The notes under the pieces: model-generated
The model's input: the letters and a program-made list of their open reading frames with translations, nothing else
Database searches by the model: none
Told to the model about the DNA's origin: nothing
Program-made: the position numbers and the translations under genes
Assembly: GCA_007570785.1 (NCBI GenBank)
Contig: ML664175.1
Coordinates: 8,224,081 to 8,288,080, forward strand
Length of the DNA: 64,000 bases
DNA from: Antilocapra americana
Lineage: Eukaryota > Chordata > Mammalia > Artiodactyla > Antilocapridae
Direction of reading: 5' to 3'
Shown here: positions 32,144 to 42,459 of the stretch, piece after piece
Layout: each line of letters begins with the position of its first letter
How positions within the stretch are numbered: position 1 is the first letter of the stretch

Positions 32144-33481
32144 TTATTTTATTGTTTTGGGTTCCAGATTATCTATCCCATCGGTGTTTCCTATCTAGGG
32201 AAGATCCTTTAGCATTCGTTGGAGGGCTGGTTTGGTGTTGCTGAATTCTCTCAGTTTCTGCTTGTCTGAGAAAATTTTGAATTCTCCTTCAAATTTGAAT
32301 GAGATCCTTGCTGGGTACAGTAGTCGAGGTTGTAGATTGTTTTCTTCCATGACTTTAAGTATGTTTTGCCATTCCCTTCTGGCCTGAAGCGTTTCTGTTG
32401 AGAGATCAGCTGTTATCCTTATGGGATTCCCCTTGTGAGTTATCTTTTGCTTCTCCCTTGCTGCTTTTAATATTTGGTCTTTGTATTTGATATTTGCCAA
32501 TTTGATTAATATGTGTCTTGGGGTGTCCCGCTTGGGGTTCATTCTATTTGGGATTCTCTGTGTTTCTTGGACCTGAGTGGCTATTTGCATCCCCAATTTA
32601 GGGAAGTTTTCTACAATTATCTCTTCAAGAATTTTCTGATGGTCTTTCTTTTTGTCTTCTTCTTCTGGGACTCCTATGATTCGAATATTGGTGCGTTTAA
32701 TATTGTCCCAGAGGTCTCTAAGGTTGTCTTCATTTCTTTTAATTCTTTTTTCATTTTTCCTTTCTGTTTCATTTATTTCTGTCATTCTGTCTTCTATCTC
32801 ACTTATTCTGTCTTCTATCTCTGTTATTCTACTGTTGGTTCCCTCCAGAGTGTTTTTGATCTCATTTATTGCATTATTCATTGTATTTTGTCTCTTTTTC
32901 ATTTCTTCTAAATCTTTGTTAAAGCTTACCTGCATCTTCTCAATCCTTGCCTGCAGGTTATTGAGCTGTAACTCCAACTTATTTTCCAGGTTTTGGATCA
33001 TTTTCACTATCATTATTCGGAATTCTTTGTCAGGTAGACTTCCTATCTCTTCGTCTTTTGTTTGGTCTAGGGGGTATTTATCCTGTTTCTTTACTTGCTG
33101 GGTATTTCTCTGCCTTTTCATCTTGTTTATCTTGCTGTGTTGTCCCTTTATTGTGGGGATTCCTCTCTATGGGAGGGGTTGGATGCGTGGTTTGTCGAAG
33201 TTTCCTGGATGGAAAGGCTTGTGTGGTTTTCTGGTGGGTGAGTCTAGGTTTCCTCACTGTTAAGTTATAATGAAGGCTTTTTCTGGTGCTGGTGCATTCG
33301 GTGAAGGGAAGGGTCTGTAGATTTTCAGATGATTCCCTGGTCCGGCTTCTCCTTCTCACAGACTATAGACTCCTTTCTATGCAGTTATCGCCACCTGCAG
33401 GGCTTTAATTAGCTTCTCCTGTCTGTTTCAAAGCTGTTAGTTCTGCTAGCGTCTTCTGTCTGCTGGTCTTTTAAGTGTCTC
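31012..33481 (-). mobile_element. Young L1 with open ORF1 and ORF2 ending in an internal poly(A)
   Basis: Inserted antisense to the older L1 host, flanked by CACGGGTAAATTTT at 30998-31011 and 33482-33495. Read on the minus strand it has about 360 bp of truncated 5' UTR (33481-33122), ORF1 (33121-32195), a 51-bp gap, then ORF2 from 32143. ORF2 runs only about 370 codons before a run of about 17 A at 31024-31008. An AATAAA (31036-31031 on the minus strand) lies 6-10 nt before that run. The RT, C-terminal domain and 3' UTR are absent. This fits premature cleavage and polyadenylation of an L1 RNA followed by retrotransposition in trans or by another L1. Confidence 0.93.
32195..33121 (-). CDS. L1 ORF1p, intact-looking open frame
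   Basis: 308 codons with a normal start (MKRQRNTQQ) and a stop just before the ORF2 start. Residues about 40-125 form a heptad-rich coiled coil (INEIKNTLEGTNSRITEIED, DRISEIEDRMTEI), which in L1 drives trimer formation. An RRM-like domain begins near TNIRIIGVPEEE and contains RDTPRHILIKL. The basic C-terminal domain (STETLQARREWQNI, LLYPARISFKFEG) ends the protein. The role in L1 is RNA binding and nucleic-acid chaperoning in the cytoplasmic ribonucleoprotein. No internal stop or frameshift is visible, in contrast to the ORF1 remnants at 6189-7085 and 58200-58994. Its own 5' UTR is truncated, so expression would need an outside promoter. Protein function is inferred from family knowledge. Confidence 0.85.
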   Translation of the reverse strand: MKRQRNTQQVKKQDKYPLDQTKDEEIGSLPDKEFRIMIVKMIQNLENKLELQLNNLQARIEKMQVSFNKDLEEMKKRQNTMNNAINEIKNTLEGTNSRITEIEDRISEIEDRMTEINETERKNEKRIKRNEDNLRDLWDNIKRTNIRIIGVPEEEDKKKDHQKILEEIIVENFPKLGMQIATQVQETQRIPNRMNPKRDTPRHILIKLANIKYKDQILKAAREKQKITHKGNPIRITADLSTETLQARREWQNILKVMEENNLQPRLLYPARISFKFEGEFKIFSDKQKLREFSNTKPALQRMLKDLP

Positions 33482-34257
33482 CACGGGTAAATTTTATCAA
33501 ACATTTAAAGAAGAATTGATATCAGTCCTTCTCAAAGTTTTCCCCAAAAAAAAGCTGGAGTGGAGAACACTCCCAAAGTCATTTTATAAGCCCAGTATAA
33601 CCTTGCTGAAAAGGACACTACCAGAAAAGAAACACTACCAGAAAAGGAAACTAAGGCTAGTATCTCTAATAAGCATAGATGTAGAAGTTCTCAATAAAAC
33701 ACTAGTAAACCAAATTTAGTAGCATATTAAAAGGATTACTCACTATGACCTAGTGGGATTTTTCCCTAGGAAGCAAAAATAGTTCAGCATATGCATATCA
33801 ATACAATAAATCACAGTAATATAATGAAATCAAAAATTATGATAATTTCTATAAACACAGAAAAGGCACCTGACAAAACACAGTATTCACCTATAATAAG
33901 AATTCTAATCAAATTAGCCTAGAAAGAACATATTTCAATGTAATAAACACTATATGCTAGAAGACCACAGCTAACATCAAACTCAACAATGAAAGATTGA
34001 AAAGTTTTTCTCTAAGATCAGAAGTAAGACAAGGGTGACTACCTTCACCCCTCCTATTCAACAGAATACTTAGAGTTATACTTGAAGAAGCCAGTCAAGA
34101 AAAAGAAATAAAAGGCAGAAGTGGAAAGGAAGAAGTAAGATTATGTACTTTCAGAATATGTGATTTTGTATATAGAATACCCTAAAGACTCCACAAAATA
34201 AAAGCTGTTAAATGTAATCAAAGAATTCAGTAAGGTTATAAGAATCAAAAATTAACA

Positions 34258-34727
34258 TACCCCAAGGTCCGTCTAGTCAAGGCAATGGTTTTTCCAGTAG
34301 TCATGTATGGATGTGAGAGTTGGACTATAAAAAAAGCTGAGTATAGAAGAATTGATGCTTTTGGATTGTGGTGTTGGAGAAGACTCTTGAGAGTCCCTTG
34401 GACTGTAAGGAGATGCAACAAGTCCATCCTAAAGGAGATCAGTCCTGAATATTCATTGGAAAGACTGATGTTGAGGCTGAAACTCCAATACTTTGGCCAC
34501 CTGATGAGAAGAGCTGACTCATTTGAAAAGACTCTAATGCTGGGAAAGATTGAAGGCAGGAGGAGAAGGGGACAACAGAGGATGAGGTGGTTAGATGACA
34601 TCACTGACTCAATGGACATGAGTGGGCAAACTCTGGGAGTTGGTGATGGACAAAGAGACCTGGCATGCTGCAGTTCATGGGGTCACAAAGAGTCAGACAT
34701 GACTGAGTGACTGAACTGAACTGAAAT
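34258..34727 (+). mobile_element. BovB 3' end, inside old L1
   Basis: Starts at AAGGTCCGTCTAGTCAAGGC and ends with GACTGAGTGACTGAACTGAA. It is flanked by older L1 sequence on both sides and lies in the same orientation as that L1. Confidence 0.93.
34285..34710 (+). pseudogene. BovB reverse transcriptase C-terminus, open fragment
   Basis: 141 codons of the BovB C-terminal region with the blocks [44 protein letters not shown] and [12 protein letters not shown]. The frame stays open to the 3' end, with a late shift of the usual ending. It contains no catalytic motif and its start Met is internal, so it is an element fragment, not a gene. Confidence 0.82.
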
Positions 34728-36375
34728 TGGTACTGTTTCTGTCCACTAAGGTTATCTGATAAGAATAAGGAAAACAGTCATATCACTATAGCATAAAAAC
34801 CATAAACTACTTAAGAGTAAATTTAACCAAGGAGGTGAAACATGTCTCCTCTGAAAAATACAAGACCCTGATGAATTTGAATGTTTTTTTTTTTAAACAG
34901 AAATAGAAAAAACAATCCTAAAGTTAAACCACAAAGGACCTTAGTAGCCAAAGCAATTCTGAGAACAAAGCAGGAAGCATCACCCTTCCTGATTTTAGGC
35001 TATAATATAAAGCTATAGTAATCAAAACTGAATGACCCTGGCATAAAAACAGACACAGAGACATATGGAACAGAAGAGAGAGTACCAAAATAAACCCAAG
35101 CATGTTTGGTCAACTGTGTTTAATAAAAGACTTATGAATAGTCAAATGGAGAAAATAGTCTTGTCAATAAATGTAGCTGGTAAAATTGGATATTCACATT
35201 TAAAAGATGAAACTAAACTCTTCTATTACACCACTAACAAAAACTATCTCAAAATGTATTAAAAGTCTAAGACCAGAAAGCATAATAGTTCTAGAAGAAA
35301 ACAGAGGAAAATGTTCCCTGACATGGGTCTTGGAAATGATTTTTTGGATACAACACCTAAAACACAAGGAACAAAATGAAAAATAAACAAGTGAGACCAC
35401 ATCAAACTAAAAAGCTTCTGCATAGCAAAATATATAGCCAGCAAATTGAAAAATAAAAGTATAGGATGGGAAAAAATTTGCAAACTATATATTTCTAATA
35501 AAAGATTAATATCCAAAATATATGGGGAATTCATACAACTCAATGGCAAAAGGAAAAAATATATATATACCCAATTTAAAAATGGACAAATGACCAATAG
35601 ATCCTTTTCCAAAGAAGATAAATAAACGTCCAACAGGTACATGAAAAGATACTCAACATCAGTAATTAGGGAAATATATATCAAAACCACAATTATATCT
35701 ATCTTACTTCTAAGATTCAAAAAGATAAGAAATGCTAGAGAGGATGTGGAGAAAAGCGAATATCTGTACATGGTTGGTATGGTTGTAACTTGGTACATTC
35801 ACTATGGAAAACAGTATAGAGATTTCTCAAAAAGTTAAAAATAGAACTACCATATGATCCAATAATTTTACTTCTAGGAAAAAGGAAACAAAAACATTAA
35901 CTCAAAAAGATATCTGTATCCCCATGTTCACATGGGGATTACTAACATTTAGCCAAGATATGAAAACAAAGTGTCCATCAATGAAGAAATGGATAAGGAA
36001 GTTGAGATATATGTGTCATGGAATACTATTCAACCATAAGACACAAGGAAATTCTGACATTTATGACAACCTTGAGGGCATTATACTAATTGAAATTAGT
36101 CAGACAGAATATAAATAGATAATAAGGATCTACTGCATAGTACAGGGAATTCTACTCAATACAATGTAATGTCCTATATGGGGAAAGCATCTAAGAAAGA
36201 GTGGGCAAATGCATATGTATAACTGATTCACTTTGCTATACAACCAAGCCTAACACAACGCTGTAAATCAAATATACTCCAGTAAAAATTAAAAAAAAAA
36301 AAAAGAAGTCAGAAAAAGTACTAGGGACATAATACACAACGTAAGAACTATAGTTAATGCTGCTGTAAGACATAC

Positions 36376-36560
36376 AGTTCCCTGATACCTCAGTTGGTAA
36401 AGAATCCACCTCCAATGCAGGATTCCTGGGTCAGGAAGATCCGCTGGAGAAGAGATAGGCTACCACTCCAGCATTCTTGGGCTTCCTTTGTGGCTCAGCT
36501 GGTAAAGAATCTGCGGCAATGCAGGAGACCTGGGTTAGATCCCTGGGTTGGGAAGATAAA
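36376..36560 (+). mobile_element. Dimeric Bov-tA-type SINE
   Basis: Two tRNA-Glu-type heads in a row: the first (CCTCAGTTGGTAAAGAATCC) carries a short BovA segment ending CTACCACTCCAGCATTCTTG. It joins near 36479 to a second head (GGGCTTCCTTTGTGGCTCAG). The second unit is cut off after GGGTTGGGAAGATAA at the Tigger1 edge. The same junction recurs in the copy at 40997-41303. Confidence 0.85.
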
Positions 36561-37357
36561 CAGGCGAACCTCAGGCGTATTGCAAGTTAAGTTCCAGACT
36601 ACCACAATAAAGTAAATATCACAAAAATGTAAATTACACAAATTTACTTGTTTCCCAGTGCATATAAAGTTATGTTTATACTATACTGTAGTCTATTAAA
36701 AGTGCAATAGCATTATGTCTAACAAACAATGTATATACTTTAATTTAAAAATATTTTATTATTAAAAATGTTAATTATCATGTGAGCCTTCAGCTAATTG
36801 TCATCTTTTTGCTGATGGAGGACACTGCCTCATTGTTGATGGCTGCTGACCAATCAGGGTACTGGTTGCTGGTGTTGGGAAAGGTTGTGACAATTTCATA
36901 AAATAAGATGACAATGAAGTTTGCCACATTGACTGAGTCATCCTTACAGAAAAATTTCTCTGTAGCATGCAATGCTGTTTGCTAGCATTTTATCCATAGT
37001 AGAACTTTCAAAATTGGAGCCAATCTTTGTAAAACCTGCTGTTGCTTTATCAACTAAGTTTATGCACTATTCCAAATATTTTGTTGTCATTTCAACAACG
37101 GATTAAGTTCATTATCTTACATGGACATGGTTATGGTGCCCTAAAACAACAGCAACATCAAAGTTGACCATAAGAAATAATAATAAATTTTGAAATATTG
37201 CTACAATAGCCAAAATATGACAGAGAAAAACAAAGTGAGCATATGTTTTGGGAAAAATGATGATAGACTTGCTCAATGTGAGGTTACCACAAACCAATTT
37301 GTAAAAAATGCAGCATCTACAAAGCACAATAAACTGCTACAGACCAAGGTATGCCTG
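36561..37357 (-). mobile_element. Tigger1-type DNA transposon, internally deleted
   Basis: Left end CAGGCGAACCTCAGGCGTAT, right end AGACCAAGGTATGCCTG, with Tigger1 internal text (CCAGTGCATATAAAGTTATG, TGTTGATGGCTGCTGACCAA, CCACAAACCAATTTGTAAAA). Most of the transposase region is missing, leaving about 0.8 kb of the 2.4 kb element. Tigger is a Tc1/mariner-superfamily element that moved as DNA; this copy is a long-dead derivative. Strand is given by the expected transposase direction. Confidence 0.85.
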
Positions 37358-37583
37358 TATATAAAAGTTGTTGAGAGTTGGTGCTAAGAGTTCTTATCAC
37401 CAGGAAAAACATATATATACGTATGTAATATTTTGATGTCTATATGAGATGACGGATGTTAACTAAGGTTATTGTGATAACCTTTCACAATATATGTGAG
37501 ACAAACCATTATACTATAAAACCTAAACTTACACAATGCCATATGCCAATTATATCTCAATAAAACTCAAGGAAAAAAATATG

Positions 37584-39546
37584 TCTTTATTGTTGGTATT
37601 TCAAATTTCACACATAAGAGCAGTCGCTGGGCTGGGAATTTGCTGGGCCTTGGCAATGTAAAAATTCACGTCTTTTTGTTCTGAAAAACGTCTAGCAATA
37701 TTCCTTTGACAACTTCCTTTCTAATATTTCTTCTGATCTCCCTTTCTGAAACTTTCATTAGGTGGAAATTTGATTGGCTAACAAAAAAAGTTATCTTTAA
37801 AAACCTATTAATCACATTTTGTATGAACATTTAGCTAGTAGACATACTATTTTCTAAAATGTCTACTGAATTTTTATGTTTTAAAGCCTATATTTTTAAT
37901 TTCCAGGAGCCCCTTCTGCTTCCTTTTAGGTAGAATACTATTCATCTCATTGAATGAACAAATCTTATTCTAGTTCTATGGTTTTACATTACTTTTCTGG
38001 TTCTTTTCTTTTTCCTCCACTGTTCTTTCCTCCCATTTATTCGATTTCTTTCTTTCAGATTATGTCATGGACTAAAATGCTAATTAAAAGTTCTGATTTA
38101 GGGTGGGTGGAGCTTTTAAACTAATCATAATTAAAGAGTGATGATGTTGTCATCTTGTCTTCTTACTGGAAATATTATGAACAAATATCAAGTCCTATAA
38201 ATATTTTCTGCAAAAAAGAACCTCCAGAGAAAAATCCTTCCAGTCCCATGTAAAGAAGTAAGGATGAAGAAGGAAGGGGGTTATTCAAAATATTTAACTA
38301 CCACCACAATTTGCGAAGCAACAAATCAAAACACCCACCAGCCAGGAGGTCTGAGCAGACCACTGCTATGCATATATTATCTTTTTAGCTGGAAGGGTCA
38401 GGAAAATGATCATGTTAGCAAAATGAGAGAAGTAAAGCCTCACCTTTGTACCTCAGGTGAATAGAGGGGAGAATTTACAGGGAAGACAGTGTAAATAAAC
38501 TTGATGCTAAAATTCTGGAGATGGCCAAAAAAATGGCCCCAGGGTTTTTTCACTTGATTTGCAGACTGAATGTCCATATTTTCAACTGTGCATCTAGCGA
38601 CCTCTCCTCTATCTCTAGTATTTCGAGTCTTTCTGGCTCTGCTTCTCAGTTTCCTCTGGGAGTGGGGGGAGGGATAGATAACCGTGTGGGTTGGAGGGTG
38701 GGGTTCTAACTACATCTTACACAGATTTTCCCATGATTCCCAAGGTTTCTTTCCACAATCCTGAGTGTATACTATCTTACTTCTGGTCGGAACGTTCATT
38801 GACATCAACCCTACAGGAATTTACATTTGACTTTCCTCATCTCTGTTTTCACATATTGTAATGCAAGCTTACAGACACTAGCTTGGTTTTTTATTGGAAC
38901 AGATATTTTGCTTCTGTTTCTTATTCAGCTCATTTAAAATAATTTTCAAGAAAACTAGGAACAGAAACTACTTTACTATTTTGAAACCAGTACACCCCAA
39001 CCTGAATACCCTATCTAGGCCCTGTGATGGCACTTTCTTCCCTTTATGTGGTACTGGAATTTTTACGTACATGATTTATTTCTTCTACTAGACCTCACAG
39101 TTAAGAAAAGGCTATCTGACTCTTTCTAAGGGCTTAATGTAGTGCATTTTTTACATATCAGGTTCTCAGTATATATTTGTGGACTGAATGTATAGAAACA
39201 GAATCAAAACATTATTTTCCTTAATCTTTTTCTGTAAACTCTTTTTCTAGAGGGTATATGGGCTTGTTGGAGTTAAACAAAAATATTTGACTAGTACTTA
39301 GCTCAGCTCTAGCATGAGGACACACACACAAAAAAATAAAAGACAAGACAGAACAAAGCAAAAGTACAATCAGTGCCCTCAAAGAAGTTATTATCCCTTA
39401 GGCATTATAAGATAGATTCACAAGAGAATACCTAGAGAAGACTAGGAAACAGTGCGAAAAGAAGCAATGCACTTCAACAATATAAATGCAAAATTACAGG
39501 GGTCAGATCTAAAAGTCTGTAGCAGATTCATAGTTTTAGTCATCTA
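37584..39546. other. Unidentified sequence
   Basis: Nearly 2 kb without a repeat, RNA or protein domain I can name. Frames such as 38264-38464 and 38894-39091 are short and featureless. Confidence 0.35.
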
Positions 39547-39560
39547 CCTCTTTATTACAG

Positions 39561-39771
39561 GGCTTGCCAGGCAGCTCAGTGCGAAAGAATCCACCTACAA
39601 GGTAGGAAACCTGGCTTAGAGCCTCTGAGTCAGGAAGATTCCCTGCCCTGAAGAGGAAATGGCAACCCACTCCAGTATTCCTGCCTGGAGAATTCCATGG
39701 ACAGAGGAGCCTGGTGGGCTATAGCCGTGAGGTCGCAAAGTTGGACACAATGGGGCACGCACTCACGCACT
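39561..39771 (+). mobile_element. Bov-tA SINE with 14-bp target-site duplication
   Basis: Head GGCTTGCCAGGCAGCTCAGT, body AAATGGCAACCCACTCCAGT, and tail GGGGCACGCACTCACGCAC. Flanked by identical CCTCTTTATTACAG at 39547-39560 and 39772-39785. Confidence 0.95.
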
Positions 39772-39785
39772 CCTCTTTATTACAG

Positions 39786-40227
39786 ACCCATCTTCTTTGC
39801 AAAATGATTCCAACATATTCCAGAGTCGGCCTATCCGCTTCAAAATTTCCCAGGGAAGCTGTTTAGGAGCTAAGTCTCCTGATGAAGCCAAAACACCTTT
39901 TTATGAGCAATGAATTTTCACTGCTTGGAACAATTGTCATTATCCAGTTGGCATGCTCACTCGACTGCATTATTTATGACTTTATAAATGCTTCCTCCTA
40001 TTTCAAAGGGCTCTGAGCTGCCTTCATCAATAAATCAATAAATCATGTCTGTAACTGGGAAATTTTCCTTGGGTATTTATTAATAGCAAGCCCGTTTCCA
40101 AGGAGCCAAAAATTCAGAAAGTCAAAGAGCCTTGGAACACTTAATTATTTTTCTAAAGTTTGAGAAAGTTACTAAATTCATTTCTAAAGTTCCTTCTAAG
40201 TCCAGGTTTCTGTGATTAGATGATAGA
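39786..40227. other. Unidentified sequence
   Basis: No repeat or gene recognised. Confidence 0.35.
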
Positions 40228-40274
40228 CACACACACACTTATATATATTATATATATATATATATATATATTAA
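40228..40274. repeat. (AC)n/(AT)n microsatellite
   Basis: ACACACACAC followed by a long AT run. Likely length-polymorphic. Confidence 0.9.
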
Positions 40275-40454
40275 TTATGATCATTTGTCTACTTTTGAAA
40301 TATTTAAATTTCTTATAATAAATTTACTGCCAGCAGAATCACCCATACTGGTCTGATATTCAAGTAAATGATACCCTTTTATTGAAATGGAGAGATGATT
40401 TACAGAGAGACGATAAATGTAGACAAATGGACAGTCAGACAATGAATTAAATTG

Positions 40455-40670
40455 TTTAACTGGTAAGAGCTTCACCTCTGGAAAAAGACTTGAATCGCAG
40501 CTCTGTTACTTGTAAAATAATGTTTGATAAATTACTTTGTTTCTAGGCTTTAACATTCCCATCTATAAAGTGAACATGATAATACCTGTGAAACTCACCA
40601 TCAGTATTAAATGACATATTGCATATTAGCTGTATCATTTGGCACATAGTAATTGCTTAGTAAAAACTAG
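40455..40670 (+). repeat. MIR SINE, plus orientation
   Basis: Forward MIR order: AACTGGTAAGAGCTTCACCTC, GAATCGCAGCTCTGTTACTT, 'ccatctataaagtgaacatg', 'ttggcacatagtaattgctt'. It covers most of the element. Confidence 0.8.
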
Positions 40671-40996
40671 CCCCCTAATTTTATCAAAACTTTCAAATGT
40701 TCCCAAATGCAAATCTTTATGAAAGTGTATTATGTTCAGGGCACAGATGATGTAATATCTTTTCCTTCCATGGACCCCTGAAGAAAAAGGCTGGTAGGAT
40801 GTGACAAATATTGTCCTTTCACCAGACAGAAGATGACCTGGGCTATCTGTAACATAACTTCCTTTCACTTTCCCAGTTACTTAAATTTCTAACAATTTCA
40901 AAGAACTTGGACTTTCATTAATGTGTCATTCTATGCTGTCCCTCCAAGTCTTTGTAAGAGTTTTCTCTGACAAAAATTTACCACCTTTCTTGCCTA
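40671..40996. other. Unidentified spacer
   Basis: About 325 bp. The 77-codon minus frame (40635-40868) has no domain. Confidence 0.35.
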
Positions 40997-41303
40997 TAAA
41001 GTGAAAGTTGCTCAGTTGTGTCCAACTCTTTGCAACCCCATGGATAGTATAGTCCATGAAATTCTCCAGGCCAGAATACTGGAGTGGGTAGCCTTTCCCT
41101 TCTCCAGGGGATCTTCCCAACCCAGGAATCAAACCCAGGTCTCCCACATTGCAGGCGGATTCTTTGAGCCACAAAGGAAGCCCAAGAATACCAGAGTGGG
41201 TAGCCTAGCCCTTTTCCAGGGGAATCTATCTGACCCAGGAATCGAACCAGGGTCTCCTGCATTGCAGGCAGATTCTTTACCAACTAAGCTATAATAGGAC
41301 TCC
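40997..41303 (-). mobile_element. Dimeric Bov-tA-type SINE, complete
   Basis: Read on the minus strand: a first tRNA-like head and short BovA segment (41303-41184), then a second head starting GGGCTTCCTTTGTGGCTCAAA and a longer body to GCAACTTTCAC near 40997. The head-to-head-unit junction near 41183 matches that at 36479, and the body variant (GGCTACCCACTCCAGTATTC) is shared. This suggests a dimeric subfamily and not two chance insertions. Confidence 0.88.
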
Positions 41304-41329
41304 TAAAACCTTTGTAAAAACTAGCTTAG

Positions 41330-41560
41330 ATACTTCGTCCTCTGTAAACCCTCTCTCTCATTTAAAAAGCAAAATTGTTCACTTCTTTTATTCTACCAGT
41401 GCACTTGTAGATACCTTGAAGTACTCTAACTCTGTTTCATAATTATATACGGACCTAGGAATCTTTCTGGCTGGTCCATGATCTTGTTGAAGGTAAAAGG
41501 TACTATGTCTTATTTCTCTCTGTGTTGCTGGTACACAGCACAGAATCTAACAACACTCTG
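41330..41560 (-). mobile_element. L2 LINE 3' end, antisense
   Basis: CTGTAAACCCTCTCTCTC, 'gtgcacttgtagatacctt', 'aggtaaaaggtactatgtct', 'tggtacacagcacagaatc' is a diverged reverse-complement L2 3' pattern. Confidence 0.5.
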
Positions 41561-42459
41561 AGCTAATATTTCGTACTTTCTATTGCTAATTTCCTACCCA
41601 AAGAAGTAAAATCCTGTAAAACTTATTCTTCTCTTGTTTTAAAATCTATTTAACTTGTTATCTTCATTTTAGAGCAACCTAATTTGATTTCAAGTTTCTA
41701 TCACATGAACATGTATCAGAAAACTGAACTGCTTTCTTAATTAATGTGCTTCATATTCTTATCTATATAACTCTTTCAAATTTTTTTTTAACCATCATTC
41801 ATCTTTGACTGGGCTAAGCAATACTAAAATGCTATTCCCATAGACATATAATTTTCTGGGACACTGCTCAGACTGAAGAAGACACATCTCTTCAGTACAG
41901 TCAACCATTTACCAATTAGTTAACTGAGGCTCATGTCCTGTCCCTGGAAACTACAAAATCACTACTATTAACAGCATCCATGGGAGAAGACAGATCATGA
42001 AGAAGCCCATTGAAATCCCAGAGATGATCTATGCATAAAACGGGGCAAAATAGCCCAAAGGCCTAGTGTTTTCCTTTGTGTTTTTGCAGCAGTTAAACCA
42101 TAAAAACAATAGGAACAGTTTTGAATTGGAGTCTAATTCTAATATAATGAAAAGTAAATATAGAGCTTATACTTGTGTGCTAAATATCAAATAGTAATGG
42201 AATCAACTGTCCCTACTGACCCTGGAAGGATACCACCAATACATTTTCCTCCCCTTTGGAAAACAAGTACCTCATGCCACCTTCATCCTGTATGGTTTCT
42301 TTTCTAGTCACAGGCAAGTTTTATCACCACAACTTGCATTGCCTCCAATTCTCATATACCTCTATCCAGGCCACAGTCTTGTCAAAAATATTGAGAGGGC
42401 AACAGGCAGGAAGGCCAGGGGTCTCCAAATGGAGGAAATAGGCTGCAAGTGTCTCTTAA
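41561..42459. other. Unidentified sequence
   Basis: About 900 bp with nothing recognised. Confidence 0.35.

Larger units (their letters stand above)
30110..36308 (+). mobile_element. Old L1 ORF2 and 3' UTR, interrupted by an L1 and a BovB
   Basis: L1 sequence lies in three blocks: 30110-31011, 33482-34257 and 34728-36308. The blocks join when the nested L1 (31012-33481) and BovB (34258-34727) are removed. Landmarks: 'tagactatacattagactaa' (endonuclease region), 'agtccaggaccagatagctt' (RT start), 'atcaggaaatgcaaatcaaa'-like region near 35665, and an end of CAAATATACTCCAGTAAAAA plus poly(A) near 36300. All frames are broken. Confidence 0.85.
36311..37580 (+). mobile_element. Old L1 (L1M-type) 3' UTR split by Tigger1
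   Basis: Left part 36311-36375 (AGGGACATAATACACAACGT, 'actatagttaatgctgctgt') and right part 37358-37578 ('gttcttatcaccaggaaaaa', 'cacaatatatgtgagacaaa', TATCTCAATAAAACTC) make one L1 3' UTR when the Tigger1 and SINE are removed. Confidence 0.7.

Noticed and set aside
32652..33263. 203-codon plus-strand frame
   Set aside because: Exactly antisense to L1 ORF1; the serine/phenylalanine-rich product is the shadow of the A-rich coiled-coil coding sequence.
35259..35798. 179-codon minus-strand frame rich in Leu/Ile/Phe
   Set aside because: Antisense to L1 ORF2 C-terminal sequence; hydrophobic composition is a by-product of the A-rich sense strand.
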